Assembly (NCBI RefSeq): GCF_000237085.1
Contig: NC_016627.1
Coordinates: 4,638,001-4,702,000 of the forward strand
From: Acetivibrio clariflavus DSM 19732
Lineage (GTDB): Bacteria > Bacillota > Clostridia > Acetivibrionales > Acetivibrionaceae
Direction of reading: 5' to 3'
DNA: 64,000 nt
Below the pieces are notes generated by a model that did no database searches, was not told where the DNA came from, and worked only from the letters and a program-made list of their open reading frames with translations. The translations under genes were made by a program, and so were the position numbers. Shown piece by piece: positions 9,116 to 17,430 of this stretch. Numbering within the stretch: the first letter of the stretch is position 1; each line of letters starts with the position of its first letter.

Positions 9116-9872
9116 CCCTTTTCCCTCCCTTCTCGGCAATACTTAAATAACTCTTTGAAATTTCAAGGTTGCTCTTTAAAATCAGACACACTGCGATTAT
9201 ATACTTTCTATGCCTTCCTATAGTTCTTCCATGAACACCGGCTCTTCTCTTAAGGTCATTTCTTGGAATATTTTTGTATTTATACAATTGTCTGAACAAT
9301 TCCTCATCATTGGCAAGAATTGAAGCTATTTTAAGGCATAATTCCCTTGAATCTTTGTGTTTGGGTACGTTTAAAATCAAATCCTCCAAACTTATTCCAA
9401 ACTCTCTTAATGTTTCCTTATATTCAATGATTTCATCTATCTGCTCAATATCTTCAAAGCTCTTATCATGAACAGAACTTACATACTTTTCAAGGAACTC
9501 AGTTTCATCTTCAAAATATGAAAAGGGAATCTCTTTGTTTCCTTTGTCCTTTCTCATATGGTCGATCAAACGTTTTTTTATAACATGTTCACTAAACAGC
9601 AGAAAGTTATAGTTTTTTGTCAAGTCATAGCAATCTATTGCTTCATTGAAAGCAGATAATACAATACTGTATTCATCGCTATTGTTTACATCAATATACT
9701 TTCCGGTAAAATTCGATGCAATTTTCAATATGAAAGGAGTATACTTCGCTAAAAACTCTTCTCTTAAAAGGTTATCGCCTTCTTTTATAAGTCTAAGCGT
9801 AGAAATGAATTCATCATTAGAAGGCTTATCGCTTAATCTGTTCATGCCAAATTTTGAGAGATTTACCTTCAA
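9108..9872 (-). CDS. sigI: RNA polymerase sigma factor SigI
   Basis: This is an alternative sigma factor of the SigI family, which in A. thermocellus-like bacteria directs cellulosomal genes. The 254-residue protein has region 2 features (EEFLAKYTPFILKIASNFTG; DEYSIVLSAFNEAIDCYD; LLFSEHVIKKRLIDHMRKDK) and a C-terminal helix-turn-helix (IPRNDLKRRAGVHGRTIGRH). No other start lies nearby: it begins with TTG at 9872, 10 bases after aaaggag. It forms a bicistronic unit with rsgI. Confidence 0.92.
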   Translation of the reverse strand: MKVNLSKFGMNRLSDKPSNDEFISTLRLIKEGDNLLREEFLAKYTPFILKIASNFTGKYIDVNNSDEYSIVLSAFNEAIDCYDLTKNYNFLLFSEHVIKKRLIDHMRKDKGNKEIPFSYFEDETEFLEKYVSSVHDKSFEDIEQIDEIIEYKETLREFGISLEDLILNVPKHKDSRELCLKIASILANDEELFRQLYKYKNIPRNDLKRRAGVHGRTIGRHRKYIIAVCLILKSNLEISKSYLSIAEKGGKRGE

Positions 9873-9900
9873 CTACATCCTGCTCCTTTCATAATAAAAA

Positions 9901-9923
9901 TTCGCAAAAATAAATAATTTGGT
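9901..9923 (-). promoter_or_regulatory. Candidate autoregulated SigI promoter of sigI-rsgI
   Basis: On the minus strand ACCAAA (9923-9918) and CGAA (9904-9901) are separated by 13 bases, just upstream of the sigI start. SigI operons are usually autoregulated. Its -35 to -10 distance differs by about 3 bases from the celS candidate, so at least one assignment may be off. Confidence 0.5.
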
Positions 9924-10035
9924 ATCCACTCTTAATTAAAGATTTATCCCATTTCCTTACTATAGAGTAAGTTTACAAATTTATAATCCCAAATTTCAAT
10001 GAATTATTCAAAAATGTTGGTATCACACAAAACAA

Positions 10036-10063
10036 CCGTCCTGCATTTATACTTACAGGACGG
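10036..10063. other. 8-bp inverted repeat between sigI and the pspC-like gene
   Basis: CCGTCCTG and CAGGACGG form a perfect 8-bp stem with a 12-base loop. It lies in the 406-base gap between two divergent genes, so it is not an obvious terminator. No other element was seen in 9924-10278; the minus-strand open frame there looks spurious. Confidence 0.4.
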
Positions 10064-10278
10064 ATTATTCGAAGCCATAAAGTATTGTTCCTGCAGTCAA
10101 AACAGTTGTATTTTGCCATTATTGCCTGACAACTAATACTTGCAGCCAAAGCTAAACTTCTTAATTTCCATAGCAGTATCATTTCTGAATTAATTTCAAT
10201 CAGACATCTATGCTGTATAAAACGTATACTAATAATAAACAAATATAATTATTAAAACAAATAAGAGGTGCTTTAACA

Positions 10279-10479
10279 ATGAGAAAATTATATCTTTCCA
10301 ATAAAGATAAAAAAATACAAGGTGTTTGCGGAGGCATAGCCGAATATCTTGGCATTGACTCTTCTATTATCAGGATTATTTGCGTGTTGCTTGCCTTTGC
10401 TTCCTTTGGTTCTGCAATACTGGCGTATATTGCTTGTTGCTTAATTATACCAGAAAAACCGTACTCAAGTGACTGGTAA
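10279..10479 (+). CDS. PspC domain membrane protein
   Basis: A 66-residue protein matching the PspC family throughout: KLYLSNKDKKIQGVCGGIAE at the N-terminus, then a hydrophobic helix (IIRIICVLLAFASFGSAILA) and a short tail. PspC proteins are inner-membrane proteins linked to envelope stress. The start follows an aagaggtg site. It stands alone, divergent from sigI; its link to stress here is only by family. Confidence 0.88.
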   Translation: MRKLYLSNKDKKIQGVCGGIAEYLGIDSSIIRIICVLLAFASFGSAILAYIACCLIIPEKPYSSDW

Positions 10480-10607
10480 TTATATTTGGCTTAAATCAGA
10501 ATTTCTCCGGTAAATTTTCGACAGCATAGCATTAATCTATATTACAACGTTTATTACTTAAAATACTAAATAAAGCCTTTTTGACATTGTTTCCTAATTA
10601 TTTCCGG

Positions 10608-10663
10608 TGGCATTGTAACAGCTTTTTTGTTTGGCATTACCGAATATATTCTTTACAATGCCA
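10608..10663. other. 11-bp inverted repeat in a convergent intergenic gap
   Basis: TGGCATTGTAA (10608-10618) and TTACAATGCCA (10653-10663) are perfect inverted repeats around a 34-base centre that contains a run of T. It lies between two convergent genes and may act as a terminator or be a remnant of a small mobile repeat. Confidence 0.4.
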
Positions 10664-10722
10664 CAGTTTATATTCTGTATTATATTCGCTATATATTATT
10701 TGTCACTGTTTTATGGCTCGCA

Positions 10723-11448
10723 TCATCTTAATTCCATCATTTTTGAAATATCCTTTACACTCTCGGAAAAGGCTTCTACGTTCTGATTAAGATCTCTTGT
10801 TTCTTCATCACTCATCTGTTCCTTCAATTCCGATGCTTCTATTATAGCTTCTATTCTTTGAAGAGAACTTAATATAAAATGAAGTTTAGATTCACATTCA
10901 TCCAAATTACTTTTTATACCAGCCAGTTCTTCCAATGTACGCTGTTTCTCCTCAAGGGTTTTTTGATATGTTTCTTTTGCACTATCCCCTGAAGCATTTC
11001 TAAGTTTGTTCTGCAGCATGCTTATTTCCGATTTTATCTTGCCATCTTTCCCGCGTAAAAACTCGGAACTCTTTCTATAACTTGCAACAATATCGGGTAT
11101 TATAGTTTCAAAGTTCACTATTTCCTCCATAAATCTCGATATGATCATATATTTGCTGTTGTCTTTTGCCCTTCGTTTAAGATTGGTCAAAACCCGGTTT
11201 ATGTCTTTAATCAGCGGTGTAAGTTTATCCCTAACCTTGCAAAGTTCATCCAAATTGCTTCCCTCTAGAACTTCTGAATTCTTTCCGGACAATAGACTTG
11301 CAATAGATGAAAGGAGAAAAAGTATTCCTCCCAACCCCAGTATTATAGCTGCAAAGTTACGAAAAACAGCCGATAATATTATAGTGCCCAAAGCAATTAC
11401 TATGTTGGGTTTGCTGAGAATGGCTCTAAAAAAACATCTAAAGTTCAT
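10723..11448 (-). CDS. Membrane-anchored coiled-coil protein of unknown function
   Basis: I do not recognise the family. The 241-residue protein has two hydrophobic helices near the N-terminus (IVIALGTIILSAVF and FAAIILGLGGILFLLSSIAS, about 15-50). A long charged helical region follows with coiled-coil character (KIKSEISMLQNKLRNASG; EEKQRTLEELAGIKSNLDEC). No signal peptidase site or catalytic motif is evident. It starts at ATG 11448 after gaggg and appears monocistronic. Confidence 0.7.
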   Translation of the reverse strand: MNFRCFFRAILSKPNIVIALGTIILSAVFRNFAAIILGLGGILFLLSSIASLLSGKNSEVLEGSNLDELCKVRDKLTPLIKDINRVLTNLKRRAKDNSKYMIISRFMEEIVNFETIIPDIVASYRKSSEFLRGKDGKIKSEISMLQNKLRNASGDSAKETYQKTLEEKQRTLEELAGIKSNLDECESKLHFILSSLQRIEAIIEASELKEQMSDEETRDLNQNVEAFSESVKDISKMMELR

Positions 11449-11606
11449 TGCTATATCCCTCTGCTAATTTTTTATATATTTTTTCACATCAGACTTAAAA
11501 TGGTAAACTAAATACAGGAAATCTTATAATGATTTATATACCTATTATTATTTTTATAATAGTATATTAATATAAAAATTACAATTGTCTTTAATAAATA
11601 AACTTA

Positions 11607-12947
11607 TTAAACACCAACCGGCAAGTAATTAAAAATGCCTAACAGGTATCCCTTCAAAAGGGCAAAGTCAATCGAATCCACATTACCGTCACAATTCACA
11701 TCTGCAGCTTTTTTACCGTTCACATAGGGAAATTCACTGCTAAAACCAAGAAGGTAACTTTTAAGCAGGGCATAATCAATTGAATCTACACGTTTATCGC
11801 CATTGATATCTCCATAGACAAATTCATTGTTGGTTGGTTTTGGAGTTGTACCAATCGGTGTAGGAGGTAATGTCGGCGTAGGTGTGGATGTCGGCAAACC
11901 GCTGTTGTTGCTCAAAAAAGCATCCAATGCAATGGTTGGCCTTCCATTTGTATTCCAGGCACCTTTTCCATAGCCTGCCCAATTATAGCATTGAGGTTCC
12001 CAATAAAATACCCCAAGTCCTTTCCCACCGGGAACAGAGGCAACCTTTTGGAGCAAGTCTGTAATCATCTCTTTTGCAGCACTTGCAGCATTGCTAGCCA
12101 TCCCCACTTCACAAATCATAACTTCTTTTCCGTATCTTGACACCATATCGTTCATGTTATAAAGGCATTGATTGTTTAAAGTCCACCAATTGTCGGGTTC
12201 AGGATATAAAGACATACCTATTACATCGAACTTTGCACCATTGTTCCTCAGTCCGTCAAACATCCACCGGAACAAACTGTTATCATATCCGTTCGATAAA
12301 TGGACAATTACCTTTGTTTCAGGAAATACTGCTTTTACAGCATCATATCCGCTGTTTATCATCCACGCAAAGTTTCTCATATTAACCGATGCCTTTCCGT
12401 CTTCCCACAGCATGCCGTTATTGGTTTCATTGCCCACCTGTACCCATTCGGGTATGACACCGTTGACTTTCAACGCACTTAAAACATCATAGGTATGATT
12501 GTAAATATCAGTATACAGCTGATTGGTACTGTGATTTGCCCACGCAGCAGGTTTATACTGTTTCCCCGGATCTGCCCATGAGTCGCTGTAGTGGAAATTA
12601 ATCATGATTCTAAACCCCATGTTTTTACAGCGCTTAGCCATTTCTACCACTTCGTCTTTACTGCAGTGGCCATTATATGGATCATTCGAAGGATTAACCC
12701 ATACTCTAAGCCGGATGGAATTTATCCCATGTTCTTTTAATATTTGCAGGCAATCCTTCTGTACTCCATAATCGTCATAAAACTTATACCCCTTAGCTTC
12801 CATCTGAGGAAGCCAGCTTACATCGGCACCATTGGCAAAAGACGCCGCTTGGATAGGAGCAGGTGAAAACACACCTGTGTAAAAATTAAGAACAACAGAC
12901 AAACAAAACACCACTGCTATACTAGGCAAAAATATTCCTCTTTTCAT
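11607..12947 (-). CDS. Cellulosomal GH53 arabinogalactan endo-beta-1,4-galactanase with dockerin
   Basis: GH53 enzymes hydrolyse beta-1,4-galactan side chains of pectin. The start is set at ATG 12947, next to an agagggg site, which gives a clean signal peptide (MKRGIFLPSIAVVFCLSVVL, cleavage near QAA). The catalytic domain shows FANGADVSWLPQMEAKGYKF, the acid/base Glu in EWVQVGNETNNGMLW and the nucleophile Glu in VMICEVGMASNAA. A Thr/Pro linker leads to a C-terminal type I dockerin with two repeats (VDSIDYALLKSYLLG and VDSIDFALLKGYLLG). The protein has 446 residues. It is a single gene whose substrate widens the cellulosome from cellulose to pectin. Confidence 0.93.
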   Translation of the reverse strand: MKRGIFLPSIAVVFCLSVVLNFYTGVFSPAPIQAASFANGADVSWLPQMEAKGYKFYDDYGVQKDCLQILKEHGINSIRLRVWVNPSNDPYNGHCSKDEVVEMAKRCKNMGFRIMINFHYSDSWADPGKQYKPAAWANHSTNQLYTDIYNHTYDVLSALKVNGVIPEWVQVGNETNNGMLWEDGKASVNMRNFAWMINSGYDAVKAVFPETKVIVHLSNGYDNSLFRWMFDGLRNNGAKFDVIGMSLYPEPDNWWTLNNQCLYNMNDMVSRYGKEVMICEVGMASNAASAAKEMITDLLQKVASVPGGKGLGVFYWEPQCYNWAGYGKGAWNTNGRPTIALDAFLSNNSGLPTSTPTPTLPPTPIGTTPKPTNNEFVYGDINGDKRVDSIDYALLKSYLLGFSSEFPYVNGKKAADVNCDGNVDSIDFALLKGYLLGIFNYLPVGV

Positions 12948-13017
12948 TTCCATCCCCTCTATAAATTTATACCTTCTCAATTTGCCGGCTTTAATCTGCA
13001 GATAACTTTTTCTTTTT

Positions 13018-13056
13018 ATAAAAAAACCGATAACACTATAAATGCTACCGGTTTTA
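13018..13056 (-). terminator. Terminator after the Bax-inhibitor-like gene
   Basis: On the minus strand AAAACCGGTA pairs imperfectly with TATCGGTTTT and is followed by T residues. It lies 41 bases downstream of the 13097 stop codon. Confidence 0.65.
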
Positions 13057-13096
13057 CAGCAAAGAAAATATTACATAAAAGTTCGGATAATAAAAA

Positions 13097-13804
13097 CTAT
13101 TTTCTTTTACCCAATATTCTCAATATATATAAGAATAGGTTAACAAAGTCAAGGTACAGAATAAGTGCACCGACAATAGCTATATTTCTTTCCTTTTCAG
13201 TGCCTGTATAATACAGGCTAATTTCCTTGATTTTTTGACTGTCATATGCTGTAAGGCCAAGGAAAATTGCAACACCTGCAATGGATACTACCCATTCAAC
13301 AGCAGAACTATTAAAGAAATAATTAACTACAGAAACAAGAATAAGCCCAATTAATCCCATTAACAAGAAAGAACCTAAGGAAGTTAAATCGGTTTTGGTA
13401 ACAAGACCGTATATACACATAAAGCCGAAGAAAGCTGCTGTCATAAAGAACGCTAAATATATCGAACTTAATGTATAAACCAAGAACAAAACCGATAACG
13501 TAATTCCATTAAGTACCGAATACATTATAAATGCTGCCGCTGCTACGCCATAATCCATTTCCAAAGCCCTTCTGGAGATAAACCAAACAAAAACCAGCTC
13601 AAGAATCAGAAAGGCAAAGAAAGTAAATCTGCCGGAAAATATCAATCTCAGCACAGCTTCACTGGTAGCGGTATACATTGCAGTAAATCCGGTAATAAGC
13701 AATCCTATAAACATCCAACCGAATACTCTTGTCATTTGGGCTGAAAGGGCAACTTTTCTCTCTATTGCGTTGTCATCATAGTTAAAATTATTAAAATTCT
13801 CCAT
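13097..13804 (-). CDS. Bax inhibitor-1 / YccA family membrane protein
   Basis: A 235-residue integral membrane protein with about seven hydrophobic helices, typical of the BI-1 (TMBIM) family. Family marks are VFGWMFIGLLITGFTAMYTA in the first helix and LGLTAYDSQKIKEISL before the last helices, holding the conserved Asp of the proposed calcium pore. The bacterial homologue YetJ is a pH-dependent calcium leak channel. The start ATG 13804 follows aaggagggg. No operon partner is evident. Confidence 0.88.
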   Translation of the reverse strand: MENFNNFNYDDNAIERKVALSAQMTRVFGWMFIGLLITGFTAMYTATSEAVLRLIFSGRFTFFAFLILELVFVWFISRRALEMDYGVAAAAFIMYSVLNGITLSVLFLVYTLSSIYLAFFMTAAFFGFMCIYGLVTKTDLTSLGSFLLMGLIGLILVSVVNYFFNSSAVEWVVSIAGVAIFLGLTAYDSQKIKEISLYYTGTEKERNIAIVGALILYLDFVNLFLYILRILGKRK

Positions 13805-13962
13805 ATAATTTCCCCTCCTTATTATAAACTTTATTACAATTATACCATACTTATTTATTCAAATACATATTTTTATCTAAACTTTTCTCCTTCTGCTAAA
13901 TTTTGTTTTTCAATCATAACCTCTATTTAATCATTTTACCACCTGTTTATCCGATAAACTAA

Positions 13963-14001
13963 ACGGCTACCGGCACAAAATCTTTTTACGCCTATAGCCG
14001 T
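13963..14001. other. 7-bp inverted repeat upstream of the BI-1 gene
   Basis: ACGGCTA (13963-13969) and TAGCCGT (13995-14001) enclose 25 bases. It lies between the hemerythrin stop codon and the BI-1 gene, so it may end the hemerythrin transcript, although the T tract is weak. Confidence 0.35.
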
Positions 14002-14082
14002 CTTTTGTTCATCATTCCATAAACTATAATTGCAGCCATTCATTAAAAGCGACTTCAAAAATTTCCTCATAATAGTCTTCTG

Positions 14083-14487
14083 CTAACCCTTTGCCTTAAG
14101 AAAATCCCCAAACGCCTTATCTGCATTACCTATATGCTTAATGAGCCAGTCTACTATAACTTTATTTACCGTAAATACAAAATTTAGGCTAATGCCTTCC
14201 TGCTCAAATCTGGTTTTCAAACTTTCATAATCCTTGACGAATTTATCATGAGCTGCTTTGTGCCCGGCATATTCCGGATATCCGCTTTCCCTCTGCAGTT
14301 TTTCTTCATCAGCAAAGTGTGTAACTACATAATCTCCAAGAAAATTAATAGTATTAATAACTTCTTCCTTGCCCTTGTTTGAGTTACATGCCTCCAAAAG
14401 GTCGTTAATTTTATCAAAAAGAGCTTTATGCTGCATATCTATTTGCTTGACGCCTATTTCATAGCTGGTTCTCCATTCGATAGCCAT
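14083..14487 (-). CDS. Bacteriohemerythrin
   Basis: A 134-residue single-domain hemerythrin that binds oxygen at a di-iron site. The ligand pattern is complete: His in SYEIGVKQIDMQH, H and E in VVTHFADEEK, HxxxH in YAGHKAAHDKF, and the final HxxxxD in WLIKHIGNADKAF. In strict anaerobes such proteins are thought to scavenge or sense oxygen. The start ATG 14487 follows a gaggggg site. It is probably a single-gene unit. Confidence 0.93.
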   Translation of the reverse strand: MAIEWRTSYEIGVKQIDMQHKALFDKINDLLEACNSNKGKEEVINTINFLGDYVVTHFADEEKLQRESGYPEYAGHKAAHDKFVKDYESLKTRFEQEGISLNFVFTVNKVIVDWLIKHIGNADKAFGDFLKAKG

Positions 14488-14644
14488 AAATTATCCCCCT
14501 CATCTTTTGTTTTAAACTGCTTTATAAATTTTATGCCGGTCAAGTTAGTATAATATTTCATAGCAAATTAAAAAACTCATTAAATAAATTCCCTTTTTTG
14601 CAATTTAAACAGATATCTATTACGTTTCAGTTCAATTACCCGGC

Positions 14645-16108
14645 TCATTCATCTATGGCCAATACTTTTCCAGTCTTTGGATTTATATATACAATCCAAT
14701 ATCCGAAAGCACCATATGTAGGAGTATTTCCTTCGACTTGTGCCCATCGGCAGGCATTTCCAAAAGGTTTTTCATCCACCCAATAAATTCCCGGAACTCC
14801 ACATACGATGTAATCCCTCTGGTGTATATCGTCCCGGTATATCCCAACAATTAAGTGATTATATTTGTTGTGAGCCATAAGCACCAAAGGATTAAACAGA
14901 AAAGGAATCTGTATTCCAAAATTGTAGAGTATATTATTCAGATGAACTGGACTTGCTACCTTCCACCAAATATAGTCTGTCCTTTTAGCTAAAAACGGCG
15001 AATATCTTTCAAAAATTGAATCAAATTGTCTGTGCAGTTCTTCCGAACTAAACTCCTTTATTTGAGGCTTATCTTCCTTTTTATTATTGAGAAAGATACA
15101 GTTCATACAGCTAGTATTCAATTTGGTATTGTCATTGACATCATTACTAATCTCATCGGTATATATGTCAAATAGCTTGCTGCCATTATAGGAAGAATAA
15201 CTTTTACCCGGTGGTTGATTTTTTTTCTCCTTTATCTTTTTTTCCTGGGTAACATTTTCCTCTATGATATTTTCTTCCGTTATATTTTCTTCTAAAGAAT
15301 TTTCCTGTGATGTTTTTTCTTCGGCATTTTTTTCTTCAACAGCTTCTTTATTGACTGATTCCTTTTCAGCCTGATTTTCCTCAGGTTTCGATTCTTTATT
15401 TATTTTATCTTTTTCCAATGGTTCAATATAGTCCTCTATATCCAGCTTATGTTCATTGTCTGTTTCTATTTTAAGCAAATCATCCGGCTTCTGCCCGTAA
15501 TTGGGTTCTTTTTCCCCAGAAGCAGTCTCTTTGCTGTCAACTTTAATTTGCTTATTTTCAACAACTTCCTGTTTTTTATTTATAGCTTCAAAACTCTCAT
15601 TGCTAATTTTGTTAGGTATATCGTCATTTCCTTGGTTTTTGTTTAGCAGCTTCATACTGAATTTTTCTTGCTGCAAAACTTCATTTAATTGCTGTCTCCA
15701 TTCAACCTTGCCATTCTTATATGCCGATAAAGGACAAATTATGTAATCGTTTTCCTTGTCCGCATAATTGGCCAATACTGCAATAACATTGAATTTATCA
15801 AACGAAAGGTTTGTTTTGCCAATATTATACGGGTCAAAATCCCACACCAGGTCGCCCCTATTTCTTTTCAGCTCAATATTTCCCACCCGTACCGGTACAA
15901 CTTTATACCCATCGGATTTTATAAGAAAAAGTTGATATTGAATTTTTCCATTATCTTCAGAAAGATTATTTACCTGGCAATAGAGCTTTCCCTTTCCTTC
16001 TTTTATTTCAACCTTTACATGCCCGGAAGGCTTTTGATCAGTTCCGAAACCACCGTCTTCCTCATCAAATATAAAAAAACTCCGCTGATATTTAAATTTG
16101 CTGTCCAT
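14645..16108 (-). CDS. Uncharacterised acidic two-domain protein with Glu/Asn/Lys-rich linker
   Basis: Function not recognised. The 487-residue protein has an N-terminal beta-rich domain (about 1-135; KVEIKEGKGKLYCQVNNLSE, GDLVWDFDPYNIGK), a long low-complexity charged linker (about 150-320) with short repeats such as SLEENITEENIIEENVTQEK, and a C-terminal domain (about 355-487; VHLNNILYNFGIQIPFLFNP, YIVCGVPGIYWVDEKPFGNA). From memory the C-terminal part resembles domains of unknown function in other clostridia. No signal peptide is seen, so it is probably cytoplasmic or spore-associated; that is a guess. Confidence 0.7.
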   Translation of the reverse strand: MDSKFKYQRSFFIFDEEDGGFGTDQKPSGHVKVEIKEGKGKLYCQVNNLSEDNGKIQYQLFLIKSDGYKVVPVRVGNIELKRNRGDLVWDFDPYNIGKTNLSFDKFNVIAVLANYADKENDYIICPLSAYKNGKVEWRQQLNEVLQQEKFSMKLLNKNQGNDDIPNKISNESFEAINKKQEVVENKQIKVDSKETASGEKEPNYGQKPDDLLKIETDNEHKLDIEDYIEPLEKDKINKESKPEENQAEKESVNKEAVEEKNAEEKTSQENSLEENITEENIIEENVTQEKKIKEKKNQPPGKSYSSYNGSKLFDIYTDEISNDVNDNTKLNTSCMNCIFLNNKKEDKPQIKEFSSEELHRQFDSIFERYSPFLAKRTDYIWWKVASPVHLNNILYNFGIQIPFLFNPLVLMAHNKYNHLIVGIYRDDIHQRDYIVCGVPGIYWVDEKPFGNACRWAQVEGNTPTYGAFGYWIVYINPKTGKVLAIDE

Positions 16109-16215
16109 TTTTCAACCCCTCCTTTACAAAGTTCATAATTTATCGGATTAAAGCCCTTTTTCCAGTAACAAGTTTATTGCACTCATATCTATATATATGA
16201 TTCAATAAAAAAAAA

Positions 16216-16251
16216 TAAACCGCTTATAAATATTTACATATAAACGGTTTA
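16216..16251 (-). terminator. Terminator after rsmA
   Basis: TAAACCG (16216-16222) and CGGTTTA (16245-16251) form the stem; on the minus strand a long T-rich run follows at 16205-16215. It lies 53 bases after the rsmA stop codon. Confidence 0.6.
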
Positions 16252-16304
16252 ATCAAAAAACTTTTTTAGGTCTAAAATTTTTATATTTTCAAAATATATT
16301 CAAA

Positions 16305-17159
16305 TTATATATCTTTTTCGAAAAACTCATTGGACAATATAGCAAACTGCTCTATTGAAAGGGTCTCTCCCCTTACATTTTCATCGATATTAACAGCATT
16401 CAAAATTTCACGTACCTCTTCCTTTGTTTTATTTAATGCTGTATAATTGCTTAAAGCATTTAGCAAAGTTTTCCTTCTTTGTCCAAATGCTGCCTTTACA
16501 ACTTTAAAAAACATGTCCTTATCCTTTAAAATTACTGGCGGAATCACATTCCTTTTCAGCTTAACGACGGTAGAATCGACTTCCGGCTGAGGTATAAAGC
16601 AATGGGGAGGAACATCGAAAACCTTCTCCGGCTGAGCATAATACTGAACTGCAACTGACAAAGCACCGTAGTCCTTTCCTCCAGGCTTAGCAACCATCCT
16701 TTGTGCCACCTCTTTTTGCACCATAAAAACCATCAGTTCTATGTCATTATCTTCCTCTTCCAAAAGCTTCATAATAATTGGGGTAGTTATATAATAGGGT
16801 AAATTGGCCACAACTTTCAATTTCATATTCTGTTTGCTATACGTTATATCCTTAACGCTAACTTTCATAATATCTCGATTTATTATCTCAACATTCGAAA
16901 ACTCTCTGAGATTCTCTTCTAAAGCCGGTATAAGATTCTTATCAATTTCAACTGCTGCAACTCTGCCTGCTCTAGAAGCAAGTTCTACCGTCATGCTTCC
17001 TATACCCGGTCCTATTTCAATTACCATATCATCTTTCGTGATTTCGGCAGTATCCACAATACGTGAAACTATATTGTAATCGGTAAGAAAATTTTGTCCC
17101 AATGATTTTGTTAATTTAATTCCATATTTTCTAATAAGTTCTTTTGTATTCAATCCCAT
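16305..17159 (-). CDS. rsmA: 16S rRNA A1518/A1519 N6-dimethyltransferase
   Basis: RsmA (KsgA) dimethylates two adjacent adenosines near the 3-prime end of 16S rRNA during 30S assembly. The 284-residue protein shows LTKSLGQNFLTD at the N-terminus, SAM-binding VIEIGPGIGSMTVELASRAG, and the catalytic NLPYYITTPIIMKL motif; VFMVQKEVAQRMVAKPGGKD is also characteristic. It lies downstream of the yabE-like gene as in Bacillus, but the ribonuclease gene rnmV that usually sits between them is absent. Confidence 0.97.
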   Translation of the reverse strand: MGLNTKELIRKYGIKLTKSLGQNFLTDYNIVSRIVDTAEITKDDMVIEIGPGIGSMTVELASRAGRVAAVEIDKNLIPALEENLREFSNVEIINRDIMKVSVKDITYSKQNMKLKVVANLPYYITTPIIMKLLEEEDNDIELMVFMVQKEVAQRMVAKPGGKDYGALSVAVQYYAQPEKVFDVPPHCFIPQPEVDSTVVKLKRNVIPPVILKDKDMFFKVVKAAFGQRRKTLLNALSNYTALNKTKEEVREILNAVNIDENVRGETLSIEQFAILSNEFFEKDI

Positions 17160-17265
17160 CTTTACAACCCCAAACCCAAATTTATAAGTTTCAACATTTT
17201 AGCTTCTTTTAATAAAGCATAACTATATATAGTTTATTTTCTCCTAAATAAGTTTAATAAAAACA

Positions 17266-17288
17266 AGCCGGGACAAATACTCCCGGCT
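17266..17288 (-). terminator. Terminator after the yabE-like gene
   Basis: AGCCGGGA and TCCCGGCT form a perfect 8-bp stem with a 7-base loop. On the minus strand it runs into TTGTTTTTATT. It separates the yabE-like gene from rsmA, so rsmA probably has its own promoter in 17160-17265. Confidence 0.85.
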
Positions 17289-17430
17289 CAACATAAGTCC
17301 CTTTCCATTATATTTAATCTTTATTAACTTTACAGAAAACTTAATTTTTTCATATAATGTAATATGTACTGTGTGGAAACATATTTTTCATCGGTTCACT
17401 ATACATCTATGTACATTGATGTTTAAAAGA

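Noticed and set aside
9973-10242. 89-residue minus-strand open frame between sigI and pspC
   Set aside because: No ribosome binding site, composition unlike a protein, and it spans the 10036-10063 inverted repeat.
13082-13110. SigI-type promoter for the GH53 gene
   Set aside because: A CGAA lies there on the minus strand, but no C-rich -35 is present and a terminator would fall inside the leader.
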